DNA from: Alteromonas aquimaris
GTDB lineage: Bacteria; Pseudomonadota; Gammaproteobacteria; Enterobacterales; Alteromonadaceae
Assembly (NCBI RefSeq): GCF_026183695.1
Contig: NZ_JAPFRD010000005.1
Location: 368,968-432,967, forward strand
Direction of reading: 5' to 3'
DNA: 64,000 nucleotides
This document shows positions 37,203-46,476 of the stretch, piece by piece. The position numbers and the translations under genes are program-made. The notes below the pieces were generated by a model. The model was not told the origin of the DNA. It saw only the letters and a program-made list of their open reading frames with translations, and did not search any database. The stretch's first letter is position 1, and each line of letters begins with the position of its first letter.

Positions 37203-37526
37203 TTATCCGCCCGCGAGTTTTACGGTAAATCCTTTAGCCTGTAAAAGGGTTTGTAGTTTGGCTCGGTCATCAGTTTGAACTTCAATGGTGCCATCTTTTA
37301 CCGCACCGCCACAACCACATTTTTTTTTAAGCTCTGTGCATAAGCTTTTCAATTCTTTTGCATCTTTATCTAAGCCGTGGATTACCGAGACCCCTTTACC
37401 CTTGCGGCCCTTCGTTTCTCGGTGAATACGCACAATACCATCAGTGGAAGTTGAACGAAGATTAGTTGCTTCCGTTTCTGCAACACGACCACTCTCTGTA
37501 CTATAGACCAATTTGGAATTTTGCAT
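37203..37526 (-). CDS. yciH: SUI1/eIF1-like translation factor YciH
   Basis: The 107-residue protein has the SUI1 domain in its C-terminal 80 residues: RIHRETKGRKGKGVSVIHGL and CGCGGAVKDGTIEVQTDDR. YciH can take part in start-site selection on the 30S subunit and in stress control of translation. The ATG at 37526 matches the family start (MQNSKLVYST); the frame is open further upstream without reason to use it. It is divergent from the STAS gene. Confidence 0.93.
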   Translation of the reverse strand: MQNSKLVYSTESGRVAETEATNLRSTSTDGIVRIHRETKGRKGKGVSVIHGLDKDAKELKSLCTELKKKCGCGGAVKDGTIEVQTDDRAKLQTLLQAKGFTVKLAGG

Positions 37527-37623
37527 GATATGACTTTTTTTAAAATGATTCTGAACTACTATAGTAAAAGAACATCGCTTGTATGTTAATAAGTTAACGG
37601 AATTAGCCCCATTGGAGATATAA

Positions 37624-37929
37624 ATGGCCATCAGTACCACCTGGGAAAGCGAGAATAACTCTCTCACTATTCAAATGGATGATAAGTTCGATTACAGCAA
37701 GGTTCAGGAGTTTCGCCAAGCTTATGTGGAAACACCAGCGCAACCCGAAGAAATTTTAATTGATCTGACCGCTACACAGTACATGGATAGTTCTGCACTG
37801 GGCATGCTGCTGAATATGCAAAAGTATTTCAGTGATAAAGGGGTGAACTATAAAATTGTCAACAGTCGGCCACAGGTTGCACGTATTCTGAAAATATCCC
37901 GCTTCGATAAAAAGTTCGATATAAGTTAA
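37624..37929 (+). CDS. crsA: STAS-domain anti-sigma factor antagonist, CrsA-like
   Basis: The 101 residues are a single STAS domain with the phospho-serine motif TQYMDSSALGMLLNM. Such proteins bind an anti-sigma kinase when unphosphorylated and so free the sigma factor. The next gene codes for the phosphatase/kinase partner (30 bp downstream), which is the arrangement of CrsA-CrsR, the RpoS partner switch described in Shewanella oneidensis. Confidence 0.85.
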   Translation: MAISTTWESENNSLTIQMDDKFDYSKVQEFRQAYVETPAQPEEILIDLTATQYMDSSALGMLLNMQKYFSDKGVNYKIVNSRPQVARILKISRFDKKFDIS

Positions 37930-37959
37930 ACGTTCTTTGTACTGGAACCAGGCCTTCCC

Positions 37960-39603
37960 ATGCGCATATTGATTGTTGACGATGAGTCGCTGAATCGCAC
38001 TTTACTTCACCACATTCTCGAAGAAGAGGGGTACAAAGATTGTATTGAAGCCAGGGATGGTTATGAAGCCCTCAAACTCGCCACTCAATTCAGCCCCGAC
38101 CTGGTTTTACTTGACGTAATGATGCCCGGCATGAACGGATTTGAAGTGGCCCCTAAACTTAAGAGTCTCTATAAGGGCAGCTACCTCCCGATTATCTTTA
38201 TTACGGCATTAGACGATCGAGAAAGTTTAATTAAGTGTTTGGAAGTAGGTGGTGATGATTTTGTATCAAAGCCCTTTGACAGGCTTATCCTGGCAGCCAA
38301 AATCCGCGCCCACAGCCGTATACGCTTGCTCAGTAAACGGGTAGACAAACAAAACCAAGAGTTGTTAGGTTTTCGCCGAAAGGTCGATCGAGAACACACC
38401 ATTGTTGAGCATATTTTTTCCAACGCCATAGTTAACAATCAAACCGTTAGTCGCTTCTTTGATTACAAGGTTTCCCCCGCTGCAACATTTAATGGTGACG
38501 TGTTTTTATGCGAAGCCAACCCGGGGGGAGGTTTGTATTTTATGGTAGGAGATTTTACTGGGCACGGCCTGGCGTCAGCCATCGGCGCACTGCCGGTCAC
38601 ACGTACCTTTCACGCCCTGGCGTTGAAAGGCGTATCTATTTGTGAAATGGCTTACGTTCTAAATGAAATGCTACTTCAATTGCTTCCTCCAGATATGTTC
38701 TTCGCGGCGATATTGGTTGAAGTTGATGCGTCGGGCACGCGCCTATCTATTTGGAACGGCGGCATGCCGCAAATGTTGCTGAAAAGCGAAGCAGGTGAGT
38801 TGGTTAGAAAATTTCCCTCCAAACATATGGCGTTGGGCATACTGGAACAGTCAGAATTTGATCGAGAGTGTGATGTATTTGACGCGCAACAGGGCGATCA
38901 ATTATTTGTGTGTACCGATGGTTTAATGGAAATTACCAATGCAGAAGGAAAAATGCTGGACGAAGAGGGGCTGGAGCGTTGGTATTTCGCCTCTCCCCAT
39001 GTCACGGCGGAACACCTTTATCAGCAAGCAAGAGCTTATCTTGGCGAAGCGGAGCCCCACGATGATATGACCATAGCCATCTACCGGGCAACCCCCTTAT
39101 ATGAATTGAAAGAAACCATCCAGCTCAGCACCACACCCTTTGAAATTATGATGATACTGACCAGTGAGGACTTAAAGAAAGACCAGGCGCTGGAAGCTTT
39201 ATTGGATATGATCAATAGCCAGCCGGGTCTAAACTGGATCCGATCAGATTTATTTACCGTGTTAACAGAAATATTTAATAATTCACTTGAACACGGTTTA
39301 TTGAACTTAGATTCAAGGGTTAAACGATCGCCTGAGGGTTTCATCACCTATTATGAACAACGGGAGCAAAGGCTGGCTGAATTAGAGGGCGGGTTTATTA
39401 ACATAGTTACAATCTATTCACCCGAAAAGAAAACCCTGACCATTATTGTAAAAGACTCAGGTAAAGGGTTTGATATTGAGAATGTAAAGATGCCTCAGTT
39501 AACGAGCAGCTCTGGCCGAGGGGTGCAATTGGTGAAGGAGCTTTGCGAGAGCGTCGAATACTCAGAAGGGGGGACAAAAGTCACCTTAGTCATGAAAATA
39601 TAG
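37960..39603 (+). CDS. crsR: Response regulator with PP2C phosphatase and anti-sigma kinase domains, CrsR-like
   Basis: The 547 residues hold three domains: a receiver (1-120; RILIVDDESLNR, acceptor VLLDVMMPGMNG), a SpoIIE-type PP2C phosphatase (about 160-370; GDVFLCEANPGGGLYFMVGD, FTGHGLASAIGALPV, HDDMTIAIYR) and an HATPase_c anti-sigma domain (about 400-547; EIFNNSLEHGLLNL, KDSGKGFDIENV). In CrsR the kinase part binds RpoS and the receiver switches on the phosphatase that dephosphorylates CrsA. The same roles are inferred here from domain order and the adjacent STAS gene. Confidence 0.9.
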   Translation: MRILIVDDESLNRTLLHHILEEEGYKDCIEARDGYEALKLATQFSPDLVLLDVMMPGMNGFEVAPKLKSLYKGSYLPIIFITALDDRESLIKCLEVGGDDFVSKPFDRLILAAKIRAHSRIRLLSKRVDKQNQELLGFRRKVDREHTIVEHIFSNAIVNNQTVSRFFDYKVSPAATFNGDVFLCEANPGGGLYFMVGDFTGHGLASAIGALPVTRTFHALALKGVSICEMAYVLNEMLLQLLPPDMFFAAILVEVDASGTRLSIWNGGMPQMLLKSEAGELVRKFPSKHMALGILEQSEFDRECDVFDAQQGDQLFVCTDGLMEITNAEGKMLDEEGLERWYFASPHVTAEHLYQQARAYLGEAEPHDDMTIAIYRATPLYELKETIQLSTTPFEIMMILTSEDLKKDQALEALLDMINSQPGLNWIRSDLFTVLTEIFNNSLEHGLLNLDSRVKRSPEGFITYYEQREQRLAELEGGFINIVTIYSPEKKTLTIIVKDSGKGFDIENVKMPQLTSSSGRGVQLVKELCESVEYSEGGTKVTLVMKI

Positions 39604-39693
39604 AATTATACAAAAGGTTAACATTTAGCGTGGCGTTCGTGAGCTATTTTGATATAGTGAGTTGGCTTTATTTGTACTACGTAGAGAATAGCC

Positions 39694-40131
39694 ATGTTAA
39701 AAGCCGTGCTGGATTTGTTTAGTCAGTCAAATGACAAAAAAGAAGAGTCACTCTCCGTGGAGCTCGCTACAGCCGCGCTTCTCAGCGAAATCATGCGTGC
39801 TGATCGGGAGACCGACGAACGTGAACTTAATGCTTACAAAGCCATTTTAGACAAACAGTTTTCTCTTTCTAAAGAAGCTCGGCAAAGTTTGGTGAAGGAA
39901 GGACAAGAAACCGCAGAAGATGCGGTGGATCTTGTGCAATTTACACAAGCCATTAATCAACAGTGTGATAACGATAAAAAGCAAGCCATTCTAAAAGGGT
40001 TGTGGCAAGTTGCTTACGCTGACAGTAATATCGCTCCTATTGAAGAACATACCATACGCAGAATAGCCGATCTTTTGCATATTCCACATAGCCAGTTTAT
40101 TAAAACCAAACTTGCCGTCACGGAAGAGTAA
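39694..40131 (+). CDS. TerB-like protein
   Basis: The 145 residues are helical, with the TerB-like acidic motif MRADRETDERELNAYKAIL near 34-52 and a second one, YADSNIAPIEEHTIRRIADLL, near 109-129. It has no signal or membrane part. It is the usual form found near signalling genes of Alteromonadales; its function is unknown. The gene follows crsR by 90 bp and is 54 bp before the GGDEF-EAL gene. Confidence 0.8.
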   Translation: MLKAVLDLFSQSNDKKEESLSVELATAALLSEIMRADRETDERELNAYKAILDKQFSLSKEARQSLVKEGQETAEDAVDLVQFTQAINQQCDNDKKQAILKGLWQVAYADSNIAPIEEHTIRRIADLLHIPHSQFIKTKLAVTEE

Positions 40132-40185
40132 TATACGTCCCCCTGAAAGCCGTTACACTGAGAGAAATCAACCGGGTGCAGTACA

Positions 40186-42261
40186 GTGTTCAAGCCAATT
40201 AAAACATCTCTAACCGGCATCATTATAGGTGCGGTAATCTTATCTGCATTGATTGTACTTGGATTGACGCAAGAAGAGCACGAAGAATTGTTTTTATCAT
40301 CGGTGAAGGGACACTATTCTTCTTTGGCAAGACACGTCAGCACCAGTATGCAGCAATTGATGGAAACACGCCCCGTCAATGTGGCAGAAATGGAAACAAC
40401 ACTAAGCAGTTTGATTGCATACGATGCATTAGAGTATGCGTCAATTTATGATGTAGAATATAATCAGTTGGTCTTTTTCCAAGGGGCACGGTACGACTCT
40501 CAAAAAGCCGTCCCTAAGTTAGACGTTGCAAAGCCTTGGGAGCTGGGTAGCGCGCAACATAATGGGCATCTGGTGACATTTGAACGGATTGGCCCGCAGA
40601 ATTTTCCCAAGGGCTATGTGGTACTAGTGAGTGATGTAAATCAGTTAGTCCAACGTAGTAAGCGTTCTTTATTATGGCAATCACTCCCACTAATTATAGT
40701 TGTGTCGCTAATTATCCTGCTGGTGAGTTTTTTATTTGTTAATCGACTACTCAAGCCGCTTTATGCGTTATCAAGGTTTACTCAGGAAGTCAGCGAAAGT
40801 AAAAACTATTCCCTGCGTTACGAAGACACGCATAACAATGAATTTGGTCAGCTCGGGAATAACATCAATAGTTTGATGGATACCATCGAGGTTGAACTAA
40901 CCATAAACCACGAGCAAAACCAGACGTTGATGGAACAACAACAAACCATGACGCGACTGGCAAATTTCGACAGTTTAACAGGCCTGCCAAATCGCCAGTT
41001 TGTGATGGACAATCTTCGTCTGGAGCTAGCCAGAGCAAAAAGAGCGGACGACGACCTGGTTCTGATGTTTTTTGACTTAGACGGATTCAAGGGGATCAAC
41101 GATTCCTTAGGTCACGAAACTGGAGACCTGATACTCATTGAAGTGGCCGACAGGGTAACCACGATGTTACGCGAAGGTGATTTGGTGGCACGTCTGGGGG
41201 GGGACGAGTTTATCATTCTCCCAGATCGTGACACCAGTGATGCAAGTGTGACGAACATGGCCAATCGAGTTATTTCAGCTTTTTCTGAATCATTTCATCT
41301 ACGCGGTTTATCGCTTACCGTAGGGGTGAGTATTGGAATAGCACGTGCGAAAGATGCGAATTACGAACTCAGTCAATTAATGAGCAATGCTGACCTGGCC
41401 ATGTACCGCTCTAAAGCGAAGGGCCGTGGTACCTATACCATTTTCACTATCGATATGGTGGATTCACATAAGCGGAAACTGTCTATCGCTAACAGTATCG
41501 ACCAGGCTATCAGTGAGAACGAGTTTATTGTTTACTACCAACCCAAAGTTGACAAACACGGGTTGATCATCGCGTTTGAAGCTCTTATCCGTTGGCAGCA
41601 CCCCGAATTTGGCATGATCATGCCTGGCGAATTTATCCCTATCGCTGAAAGAGGCGGAAAAATTACTTCGATAACCCAATGGATGATTGAGCAAGTCGCA
41701 AAAGAAATGCCAACGATAAGGGCAATCATGAAACGGCGGTTTCGAGTCTCGGTTAATTTATCAGGACACGATCTACGTCATAGCGGATTGTTCGATATGA
41801 TTCACGATATCTTTAATCGTCACATGGTGAATCCGGAATATATTGAATTTGAGGTAACAGAGTCGGCTTATCTGGAAAATTTTGCGTTATCGAATAAGTT
41901 TTTCCGTAGAGTGGGTAATATGGGATGCGCTATTTCATTGGATGATTTTGGTACTGGCTATTCTTCACTGAGTTACCTCACCCAAATTAGTATTGATACG
42001 CTTAAAATCGACCGGCAATTTATCAGGGAACTTGAAACGTCTGAAAGAAGTCGATTAGTGACCGGTACAATTATTGATTTGGCTAAGCGTCTGTCCTTGA
42101 CGATTTGTGCCGAAGGAATAGAAAATCATAATCAATGGGACTATCTGATCGAACACGGTTGTGACCACGTCCAGGGTTTCTTATTCAGCGAGCCTGTTCC
42201 CCTGGATAATTTACCTTTCTTACCGCCACGTTTTCATCGACAGTCCACTAAAGCCGTATAG
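40186..42261 (+). CDS. GGDEF-EAL membrane protein (cyclic di-GMP turnover)
   Basis: The 691 residues have two membrane helices (about 8-26 and 162-185) around a periplasmic sensor, a HAMP-like linker (186-240), a GGDEF domain with ARLGGDEFIIL near 337 and I-site REGD, and an EAL domain with EALIRW near 463 and DDFGTGYSSLSYL near 585. All key motifs look intact, so either activity is possible; dual proteins of this kind often act mainly as phosphodiesterases. The start is GTG at 40186. Confidence 0.93.
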   Translation: MFKPIKTSLTGIIIGAVILSALIVLGLTQEEHEELFLSSVKGHYSSLARHVSTSMQQLMETRPVNVAEMETTLSSLIAYDALEYASIYDVEYNQLVFFQGARYDSQKAVPKLDVAKPWELGSAQHNGHLVTFERIGPQNFPKGYVVLVSDVNQLVQRSKRSLLWQSLPLIIVVSLIILLVSFLFVNRLLKPLYALSRFTQEVSESKNYSLRYEDTHNNEFGQLGNNINSLMDTIEVELTINHEQNQTLMEQQQTMTRLANFDSLTGLPNRQFVMDNLRLELARAKRADDDLVLMFFDLDGFKGINDSLGHETGDLILIEVADRVTTMLREGDLVARLGGDEFIILPDRDTSDASVTNMANRVISAFSESFHLRGLSLTVGVSIGIARAKDANYELSQLMSNADLAMYRSKAKGRGTYTIFTIDMVDSHKRKLSIANSIDQAISENEFIVYYQPKVDKHGLIIAFEALIRWQHPEFGMIMPGEFIPIAERGGKITSITQWMIEQVAKEMPTIRAIMKRRFRVSVNLSGHDLRHSGLFDMIHDIFNRHMVNPEYIEFEVTESAYLENFALSNKFFRRVGNMGCAISLDDFGTGYSSLSYLTQISIDTLKIDRQFIRELETSERSRLVTGTIIDLAKRLSLTICAEGIENHNQWDYLIEHGCDHVQGFLFSEPVPLDNLPFLPPRFHRQSTKAV

Positions 42262-42433
42262 GCGTTGAACCTGCATAAAGTGTTACTAAAAAGAAACATA
42301 ACAGGGATGAACCTTGCAACACTTTCGTTCAACAGTATGATTTAATACGGTATGCGGTTCTGGCCCGATTCTAGCTTGTTTATTTCCAGTCTTAATGTTG
42401 TTCACCCATGGGGGTGAGATAAGGGAGTGGTAT

Positions 42434-42697
42434 ATGAAACGTTTAGAGAAAATTTTACTTCTGACATTTACCGTAGTTGCTGTGCAAACCACGTTAATAG
42501 CGAACGCGAAAGCTCAAGCTGACTTACTGACAAAATTAGACATGGATCAGGATGGGTTTATTTCGTTAAGAGAAGCGGTAAGTAATACCGACCTGCTAAG
42601 ACACTTTGGGATGATCGACACGAATGAAGATGGAAAACTAAGCCCCGAAGAACTCAAGGCTAGCGGCAAACTTTCAACCCTTCCGGATAAAAATTAA
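42434..42697 (+). CDS. Secreted EF-hand protein
   Basis: An 87-residue protein with a signal peptide (LLLTFTVVAVQTTLIANAKAQA) and two EF-hand loops, DMDQDGFISLRE and DTNEDGKLSPEE. Both loops have all the calcium-binding positions. It would be periplasmic or secreted. The start at 42434 follows GGGAGTGG. Similar short EF-hand proteins are common in marine gammaproteobacteria; the role is unknown. Confidence 0.85.
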   Translation: MKRLEKILLLTFTVVAVQTTLIANAKAQADLLTKLDMDQDGFISLREAVSNTDLLRHFGMIDTNEDGKLSPEELKASGKLSTLPDKN

Positions 42698-42925
42698 TGC
42701 AGCAAATACAAAATTTATCGTTACTATTAGTATGAAAACAAAACCGTTTTACGCTTTCTATCGTTATGTAATCCGGTAATAAGTGTATACACCGACCCCA
42801 GTTAAGGGTGTCACGATTGTATGAGTGCTGGCTTACTTTTTTTCGCCTGATGGCGGCATAATTCTGATGGAGCAGTGCGAAGCAGTGCAAATAAATAAAA
42901 AAATAAAAAGTAGTGTGAGAATTTA

Positions 42926-44323
42926 GTGAGACTAGGTTCTTTAAGACAACTTACATTAGGCAGTTTTGTACTGGCGTTAGTCCCGCTAATTGCATTGTTA
43001 TGGCAAAGCCAACACGATTTGGCAAAAGTGGGACGGATGACAAGTATTGAAACCCGTTACGTTGTGACCGTAGTGGGGTTAATGCAACAACTTGATGCCG
43101 CTGCAATAGATTTAGAGCGGAGTATCAGACAATTCGTCGTGTTAGAAAGTAACGCAGTAGCCGATCTTACTGATAATGCGCTGTTGCAGTTCATTGATGC
43201 TAAAAAATCGCTGTGTAAAGCGCTGGAAGACAGCCAAACGTGTATTCGACTGGATAACCATATTTCTCAGCTGAAGGCCTTTCGAAGAATAGATGATCAA
43301 TTCTTGATGAACACCTATCTGGCGTCGCTGAATAGTAGCGTTGCCAGCATGCGAGGCGATGTTGATTTGGCTATTCAACAACGCCTCGCGATTCAAAAAG
43401 AAGATCTGAATACGATGCAAGCTAAACAGGCCTGGTCTACCGCCATGCTGGTAAGTGTTTCGTTATTGCTTATCTTGCTTGGCAGTCAGCTTATCGTTAA
43501 CCCGGTAAAAAAGCTTAAACAAATTATCCGAATTTTGGCGCAGCAAGAAGGAGAACTGCCGCCGTTATCCACCCATGCTCCCAGAGAACTTATTGGCGTT
43601 GAACGCGATCTTCATTGGCTGGCAGAGCGTTTACAGCAGTTAGAACATATTCGAACGGCGCTTCTGCGCCATGCTGCTCATGAATTAAAAACGCCACTGG
43701 CTAGTATTAAAGAAGGGTGTAGTTTACTGTCAGATAATGTTGTAGGAAGACTTAACCCGCAGCAGGTAGAAGTACTTGGTCTACTTACTTCCAGCACTCA
43801 GCGATTAAATCAATTAGTCGAAAAATTACTCGACTATAATTTGTTATTACAACAGGCACAGCCGACGTTTGCTCAGGTTGATGTCAGTCGCTTACTTAAG
43901 GAGTGTCTTGAGGATTATGCGCTGGCCCTGCAGGACAGGGAAGTTACCGTGGACCTGCAAGTCGAAACTATCTTGATAGATGAAGAACTTTATCGACGAA
44001 TATTGGATAATCTGATATCAAATGCGGTAGCCCATGGCGCGGTCGGCCGTCCCATTAACGTGAGCATATATATGAAGCGCGATAAAGCCATTCTTGACGT
44101 GGCGAATAGGGGGAAACGTATTCCAGCGGAGTCTGTCGAAAAGTTATTTGAGCCTTTCACCAGAGGAGAAGATCCTCGTAACGATAATGTGATTGGCACT
44201 GGACTGGGATTGTCCATAGTATCTGATTGCGCACGCCTTATGCACGGTGACGTAGCAGTTGTAGATGTTGATTATGCTGATGTTTGCTTCAGGGTGACCA
44301 TCCCGCAAAAGGAAATGGTGTAA
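42926..44323 (+). CDS. glrK: Sensor histidine kinase GlrK (QseE)
   Basis: The 465 residues have two membrane helices (about 10-28 and 170-190) around a helical periplasmic part, a short HAMP-like region, a HisKA domain with the phospho-acceptor in HAAHELKTPLAS near 252, and an HATPase_c domain with DNLISNAVAHG, and FTRGEDPRNDNVIGTGLGLSIV. GlrK phosphorylates GlrR in reply to envelope signals. The start is GTG. The next two genes are the lipoprotein and the regulator, with 1- to 4-bp overlaps. Confidence 0.92.
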   Translation: MRLGSLRQLTLGSFVLALVPLIALLWQSQHDLAKVGRMTSIETRYVVTVVGLMQQLDAAAIDLERSIRQFVVLESNAVADLTDNALLQFIDAKKSLCKALEDSQTCIRLDNHISQLKAFRRIDDQFLMNTYLASLNSSVASMRGDVDLAIQQRLAIQKEDLNTMQAKQAWSTAMLVSVSLLLILLGSQLIVNPVKKLKQIIRILAQQEGELPPLSTHAPRELIGVERDLHWLAERLQQLEHIRTALLRHAAHELKTPLASIKEGCSLLSDNVVGRLNPQQVEVLGLLTSSTQRLNQLVEKLLDYNLLLQQAQPTFAQVDVSRLLKECLEDYALALQDREVTVDLQVETILIDEELYRRILDNLISNAVAHGAVGRPINVSIYMKRDKAILDVANRGKRIPAESVEKLFEPFTRGEDPRNDNVIGTGLGLSIVSDCARLMHGDVAVVDVDYADVCFRVTIPQKEMV

Positions 44324-44922
44324 TGAGAATAATAGGCTGTATTTGCGTAGTGTTGTTGGCAGGATGCAAATTAGTTCCTCCGCCACCTGTGGAAACAGAG
44401 CAACCCCTTCCTCCAGAAGTGGTGGAAGTTAAACAGACAGAACCCATTGATACCTCTGAATTGTGCCTGGTTGAAAAAGAGGTGGCTGAATTCGAACATC
44501 GCTGCGATTTAGCTTACTGGACTTCGCTATGGATCAAAGCCGATGAAATGTCCTGGCCGCGGCGCAAGGACGCCATCAATGCGTTGGGCAATTCTTTCGA
44601 GGACAAACTGACTAAGATAATATTTACCTTACCGATCAGCACGCCCTATCAGGATAGGCTTCGAGCATCGCACTGGTTAAAAGAAATTCAAGCCAGGTTG
44701 TCTCCTGACTTTGCCCGTTTGGTGAAGTCGATAGTGCAGACGCCAAACGAACAGATATTAGAATATGAGTCCGCTATTACGTTATTAAGCAGGGTGAACA
44801 CGCAACAAAGTCAGAGCATCGAAAACCTGCAAAAAGAGTTAGAAGCTCAGCGAAAAAAAGTAGAAGAACTGTTACAGATAGAAGCTTCATTAATGGATAA
44901 AAACAGGAGTAGTCAGCAGTGA
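44323..44922 (+). CDS. qseG: QseG-like lipoprotein
   Basis: The 199 residues start with a lipoprotein signal, IIGCICVVLLAGCKLV, with lipobox LAGC (Cys near residue 16). A proline-rich linker and a helical part follow, ending in a coiled coil (about 160-195). QseG (YfhG) sits in the outer membrane and works with the kinase of the same operon. The ATG overlaps the end of glrK by one base. The sequence of this family is poorly conserved, so the name rests mainly on gene order. Confidence 0.8.
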   Translation: MRIIGCICVVLLAGCKLVPPPPVETEQPLPPEVVEVKQTEPIDTSELCLVEKEVAEFEHRCDLAYWTSLWIKADEMSWPRRKDAINALGNSFEDKLTKIIFTLPISTPYQDRLRASHWLKEIQARLSPDFARLVKSIVQTPNEQILEYESAITLLSRVNTQQSQSIENLQKELEAQRKKVEELLQIEASLMDKNRSSQQ

Positions 44923-46259
44923 GCGATACCACCAAAGCAAACCCGCAATTACTGTTGGTTGATGATGATAAAAGTCTTTTGCGCTTGCTTACCATCCGGC
45001 TTGAAGGGGAAGGGTATAGCGTAACTGCCGTGGAAGATGGTCATAGTGCGCTTAAAAAACTGCGCAGCGATGATTTCGACGTAGTGTTAAGTGATTTACG
45101 TATGCCAGGGCTGGATGGCTTAAGCCTGTTTGAAGAAGTCATGGGCATTCGCAAAGACATTCCTGTGATATTGATGACCGCACACGGCACTATCGCGGAT
45201 GCCGTGGCAGCGACTCAACGAGGCGTATTCGGTTTTCTACCCAAGCCAGTTGATCACGACGAATTACGAAAACTGTTGCAAAAAGCATTGAGCCAGTCGT
45301 TGGCCGCACAGCCGAAGGACTGGTGTCAGGACATTATCACGCGCTCTCCTGAAATGTTAAATGTGTTGGATCAAGCGTATCGTATCGCGCAACGAGAAGT
45401 AAGTGTACTGATCAGCGGTGCGAGCGGCACGGGCAAAGAATTATTGGCGAATGCAATTCATCGTGCCAGCAACCGTCGCGACAAACCCTTTGTCGCTATC
45501 AACTGTGGTGCATTACCAGAAAATCTGCTTGAGTCAGAATTATTCGGTCACGCGAAAGGAGCATTTACTGGAGCAGTGCAAGCCAATGCGGGGCTATTTC
45601 GCGAAGCCGACGGCGGCACACTTTTTCTGGATGAAATAGGTGACATGCCAATGACGTTGCAGGTTAAGCTGTTGCGTGCGTTGCAAGAACGTTCGATACG
45701 ACCTGTTGGCAGTAGTAAACATGTAGATATTGATGTGCGCGTAATTTCTGCCACCCACAAAGATTTGCATAAAGAGATGGAAGAGGGCACTTTCAGGGAA
45801 GACTTATATTACCGCTTAAACGTGGTGAACCTGAAATTACCCTCACTCAAAGAGCGCAGCGAAGATATTCCGCTGCTGGCTCGTGCCTTATTGCAGCAAA
45901 GTGCGCAGCGTCACGGCGTGAATGTGAATCAATTCTCTGATGATGCCATGCAGTTGATGGTGAAATCTGACTGGCCGGGCAACGTGCGGCAATTGGTTAA
46001 TGTGGTAGAACAGTGTGTGGCACTCACGCAGACACCTGGTGTGCCTTTACATTTAGTCGAGCAGGCATTATCAGCAACAAAGCAAAGCTGGCCCACTTTA
46101 ACGGAAGCCCGCGATGCCTTTGAGCAAAAGTATTTGTATAAATTGCTTAAAATGACGGATGGTAACGTCACGCGTGCAGCAGAGTTAGCCGGGAGGAACC
46201 GCACCGACATGCACAAGTTAATGAAAAAACATGAACTGGATGCTGGAGATTTCCGCTAA
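44919..46259 (+). CDS. glrR: Sigma-54-dependent response regulator GlrR (QseF)
   Basis: The 446 residues are receiver (5-120; LLLVDDDKS, acceptor VLSDLRMPGLDG), sigma-54 AAA+ domain (about 140-365; GASGTGKELLANAIH, the GAFTGA loop in AKGAFTGAVQ, DGGTLFLDEIGDMP) and a Fis-type HTH (about 405-440; NVTRAAELAGRNRTDMHKLM). It activates sigma-54 promoters after phosphorylation by GlrK. In enterobacteria the targets are glmY and rpoE; targets here are unknown. A 6-bp hairpin (GCCTTC / GAAGGC, 46275-46292) follows the gene. Confidence 0.95.
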   Translation: MSDTTKANPQLLLVDDDKSLLRLLTIRLEGEGYSVTAVEDGHSALKKLRSDDFDVVLSDLRMPGLDGLSLFEEVMGIRKDIPVILMTAHGTIADAVAATQRGVFGFLPKPVDHDELRKLLQKALSQSLAAQPKDWCQDIITRSPEMLNVLDQAYRIAQREVSVLISGASGTGKELLANAIHRASNRRDKPFVAINCGALPENLLESELFGHAKGAFTGAVQANAGLFREADGGTLFLDEIGDMPMTLQVKLLRALQERSIRPVGSSKHVDIDVRVISATHKDLHKEMEEGTFREDLYYRLNVVNLKLPSLKERSEDIPLLARALLQQSAQRHGVNVNQFSDDAMQLMVKSDWPGNVRQLVNVVEQCVALTQTPGVPLHLVEQALSATKQSWPTLTEARDAFEQKYLYKLLKMTDGNVTRAAELAGRNRTDMHKLMKKHELDAGDFR

Positions 46260-46335
46260 ACCATTATCTCAAACGCCTTCATTTTTGAAGGCTTTGCTTC
46301 TTTGCTTCCATTTTATCTGCTTATGATAATTCCCA

Positions 46336-46365
46336 TTGGGCTTTAGCCAGCCTTTTGTTTATACT
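46336..46365 (+). promoter_or_regulatory. Promoter of aspS-nudB-ruvC
   Basis: TTGGGC at 46336-46341 and TATACT at 46360-46365 are 18 bp apart and are followed by GCGGCC. A 7-bp inverted repeat TGCCTGA / TCAGGCA (46381-46399) sits in the leader. Confidence 0.55.
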
Positions 46366-46476
46366 ATGCGGCCTTAAAAATGCCTGATTGTGTCAGGCAT
46401 ATTACACACGAATTCCTTATTCACTGCTATAACGGTGAATAGTCAGAAAAACAGAGAAAATCAGGGGTCAATGACC

